From the NCBI GenBank assembly GCA_013298335.1, contig JAAFHI010000241.1, positions 1 through 6,018 on the forward strand: DNA of 6,018 bases, read 5' to 3'. The translations under genes and the position numbers were made by a program. The notes beneath the pieces were generated by a model, which had not been told where the DNA came from, did no database searches, and worked only from the letters and a program-made list of their open reading frames with translations. The stretch comes from Actinomycetota bacterium (GTDB lineage: Bacteria > Acidobacteriota > Blastocatellia > Chloracidobacteriales > Chloracidobacteriaceae). Shown here one piece after another: positions 4,471 through 6,018 of the stretch; positions within the stretch are counted from its first letter, which is position 1, and every line of letters begins with the position of its first letter.

Positions 4471-6018
4471 TTACCGGCGAATCAGGTCTTTTTCGCCGCC
4501 CAGTTTTAATTGGAAATGCTCTCGTTCCTCAACCGGGCAGAACGTGAGCAGTTCGGCGATGAATTTGTCGTAAAACAGATTGGCTTCAAACACGCTCAAA
4601 ACCCGGGATTGTTCCGCATGTTGAATGTCCTCGATGCCTTCGATCAGGAATTCATGGATCGGCTTGCCCTTCTGGGCCGCTTTTCGCAGGGCCCACCCGG
4701 CCACGATTTCGGCCAGTTTTTCGAGCGAGATGGCATAGGGCGGCTGGGTCCGGATCAGCAGCGAAAGGGAATCCGCCACGATCAGCGGCGCTTTCTGGTC
4801 ATCGAGGTACGCCAGTAAATCGACAATGGCCGCGTCGGTATCGACGTTTCCGGTCGGAGCCAGAACCGAGGCGCGTCGGACCATCATGTGCTCCGGCCAG
4901 AGTTCGCTCCGGTCGCCGTAGGACATCGGGTCCGAAGGCGTGGCTGGCGGTTGCGGCACGCCTTGCGATGGCGTCCCGTACATCGGAAATCCTCCGGTTT
5001 GCCTCCCCGGCACCGGAACGCCGCCGGTAAAAATCGGGAATCCGCCAGTGGCCTGATTCTGTGGATTGACCGGTGGCTGGACCGTTGGCGGCAGGGCTGG
5101 GTAGGCCCCGGTAATCCGCGGCGTCTGGGTCGAACCGAGGCTCGGCATTCTTCCGGTGGACCGCTGGAGGTTCTGGTGAATCGCCCGCTGGTGGAGATAT
5201 TCGAAGCTCTGGACCACCCTTCGGAACACTTCGTCGATTTCCTGGCGGATGACCATCGGCGCCGTGACGTAGCGGTCGGGGTGGAAGCGGTCAGCCAGTC
5301 TCAAATAGGCGAAGTTGATTTCTTCGAGCGTCGCGCTGGCCGAGACGTCCAGAATCGCGTTCGGATGATTCAGCCGGATGCGGGCCTTCAGATTGTCGAT
5401 TTCGGCTTTCAGGGCCGCGTAATCGTCGGAGAATTCGATATTCGGCTGTGACGTTGCGTTTGTGGGGGCGACCGGAAGGCTCGGACGGAGTTCCGCCGGA
5501 AGTTCGAACTTGCCGGTATCGCGCGACACTTCGGGCGGCGCGGTCTGTTCAAGCACACCCGCGGAAATCAGGCCGAACAGCGATCTCAAGGTCGGTTCCG
5601 TCGGCGACGGGCTGAAAATCAGAATCTGGAGCAGGTCGATGGGCTGGGCAATCATTTCCAGAAGCTGCCGTTCGAGGGGCTTCAGGGTCATCGTCTGCAT
5701 CCGGAGCAGGGGCGAGGTGGACGGCGCGACAAACCGGTTGAGGTCGCCGAGCCCGCGCCGGATGACGCTGAAATCGGCAATCCGGCGGACACCTTCAAGG
5801 ATGATGCTCGCCGTGGTCAGTTTGAGCTTGAGTTCCTCGGCGAGGCGGCTTTCGCCCGCGAGAAATTCATAGTCGCCGGTCGTCCAGGCAAAAACCGAGT
5901 AGATGATGTCGAGAATCTGAAAGGTGATGTTGGTGATGACATCCCGCTCATTCATGATTCCGGCTTCGACCAGCGCCTGCCCGCACCGTTTGCCCTCCGA
6001 AACCTGCGCCATGACCTG
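4471..6018 (-). CDS. PATAN (DUF4388)-like protein with J-domain and TG-x-x-P linker (5'-truncated by window edge)
   Basis: The frame is open to the window edge. The first ATG is at 6012, but the residues after it (GKRCGQALVEAGIMNERDV) are already mid-domain, so the true start lies outside. Numbering from that Met (513 residues): 1-160 is PATAN/DUF4388-like, with FAWTTGDYEFLAGE (41-54), ILEGVRRIADF (71-81) and a winged-helix-like RSLFGLISAGVLE (143-155). A short charged helix (197-213) leads to a J-domain at about 217-278 with the diagnostic HPD at 244-246 (YLRLADRFHPDRY), the motif by which J-proteins stimulate DnaK-type ATPases. No Gly/Phe or zinc-finger region of a classical DnaJ follows. 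Instead a disordered linker (285-365) carries repeated TG-x-x-P units, then a helical C-terminal domain (about 366-513) I do not recognise. There is no signal peptide in the visible part and it is probably cytoplasmic. PATAN proteins are often tied to signalling and surface behaviour, but the role here is unknown. Confidence 0.9.
   Translation of the reverse strand, partial: QVMAQVSEGKRCGQALVEAGIMNERDVITNITFQILDIIYSVFAWTTGDYEFLAGESRLAEELKLKLTTASIILEGVRRIADFSVIRRGLGDLNRFVAPSTSPLLRMQTMTLKPLERQLLEMIAQPIDLLQILIFSPSPTEPTLRSLFGLISAGVLEQTAPPEVSRDTGKFELPAELRPSLPVAPTNATSQPNIEFSDDYAALKAEIDNLKARIRLNHPNAILDVSASATLEEINFAYLRLADRFHPDRYVTAPMVIRQEIDEVFRRVVQSFEYLHQRAIHQNLQRSTGRMPSLGSTQTPRITGAYPALPPTVQPPVNPQNQATGGFPIFTGGVPVPGRQTGGFPMYGTPSQGVPQPPATPSDPMSYGDRSELWPEHMMVRRASVLAPTGNVDTDAAIVDLLAYLDDQKAPLIVADSLSLLIRTQPPYAISLEKLAEIVAGWALRKAAQKGKPIHEFLIEGIEDIQHAEQSRVLSVFEANLFYDKFIAELLTFCPVEEREHFQLKLGGEKDLIRR

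Overview
The window is a compact, single-strand block: all six genes that can be supported read on the minus strand, so the order of transcription runs from high to low coordinates. The DNA is fairly GC-rich. A lineage within the Acidobacteriota, possibly the Blastocatellia/Chloracidobacterium side, is suggested by a PATAN (DUF4388)-like plus J-domain protein next to a secreted glycine-rich protein. This is inference from gene content only; no rRNA or marker phylogeny is available here.

In transcription order: (1) 6018-4471, a 5'-truncated cytoplasmic protein with a PATAN/DUF4388-like N-terminal part, a J-domain with an HPD motif, a Pro/Gly linker with repeated TG-x-x-P units and a helical C-terminal domain of unknown function. 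(2) 4452-3754, a small exported protein with a beta-rich domain faintly like VirB10/TrbI and a long glycine tract; its strong Shine-Dalgarno lies just after the stop of the previous gene. (3) 3657-2371, an M16B zinc peptidase of the processing-peptidase type, with a perfect 26-bp palindrome just before its start. (4) 2325-1528, a WalJ/YycJ-type metallo-beta-lactamase-fold hydrolase. (5) 1404-109, purB, adenylosuccinate lyase. (6) 87 to beyond position 1, the first 29 codons of an unidentified gene with a good ribosome binding site.

The gaps are short (18, 96, 45, 123 and 21 bases), so most or all of the block could be one transcription unit. Two gaps hold clear structure. Between the M16 gene and the secreted-protein gene is the perfect palindrome. 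Between the hydrolase and purB are two opposed heptanucleotide arrays, ATTGAGA x4 and ACTCTCC/ACTCTCA x2, which can fold as a 32-position imperfect stem around a 55-base loop and occupy almost the whole purB leader.

The functions are mixed: purine synthesis (PurB), a housekeeping hydrolase/nuclease (WalJ-like), protein processing (M16), and two lineage-type proteins of unknown role. I see no mobile element, CRISPR array, phage gene or RNA gene. The window is mainly ordinary core genome; the intergenic heptamer stem, the palindrome and the PATAN-J protein with its exported neighbour deserve the second look.
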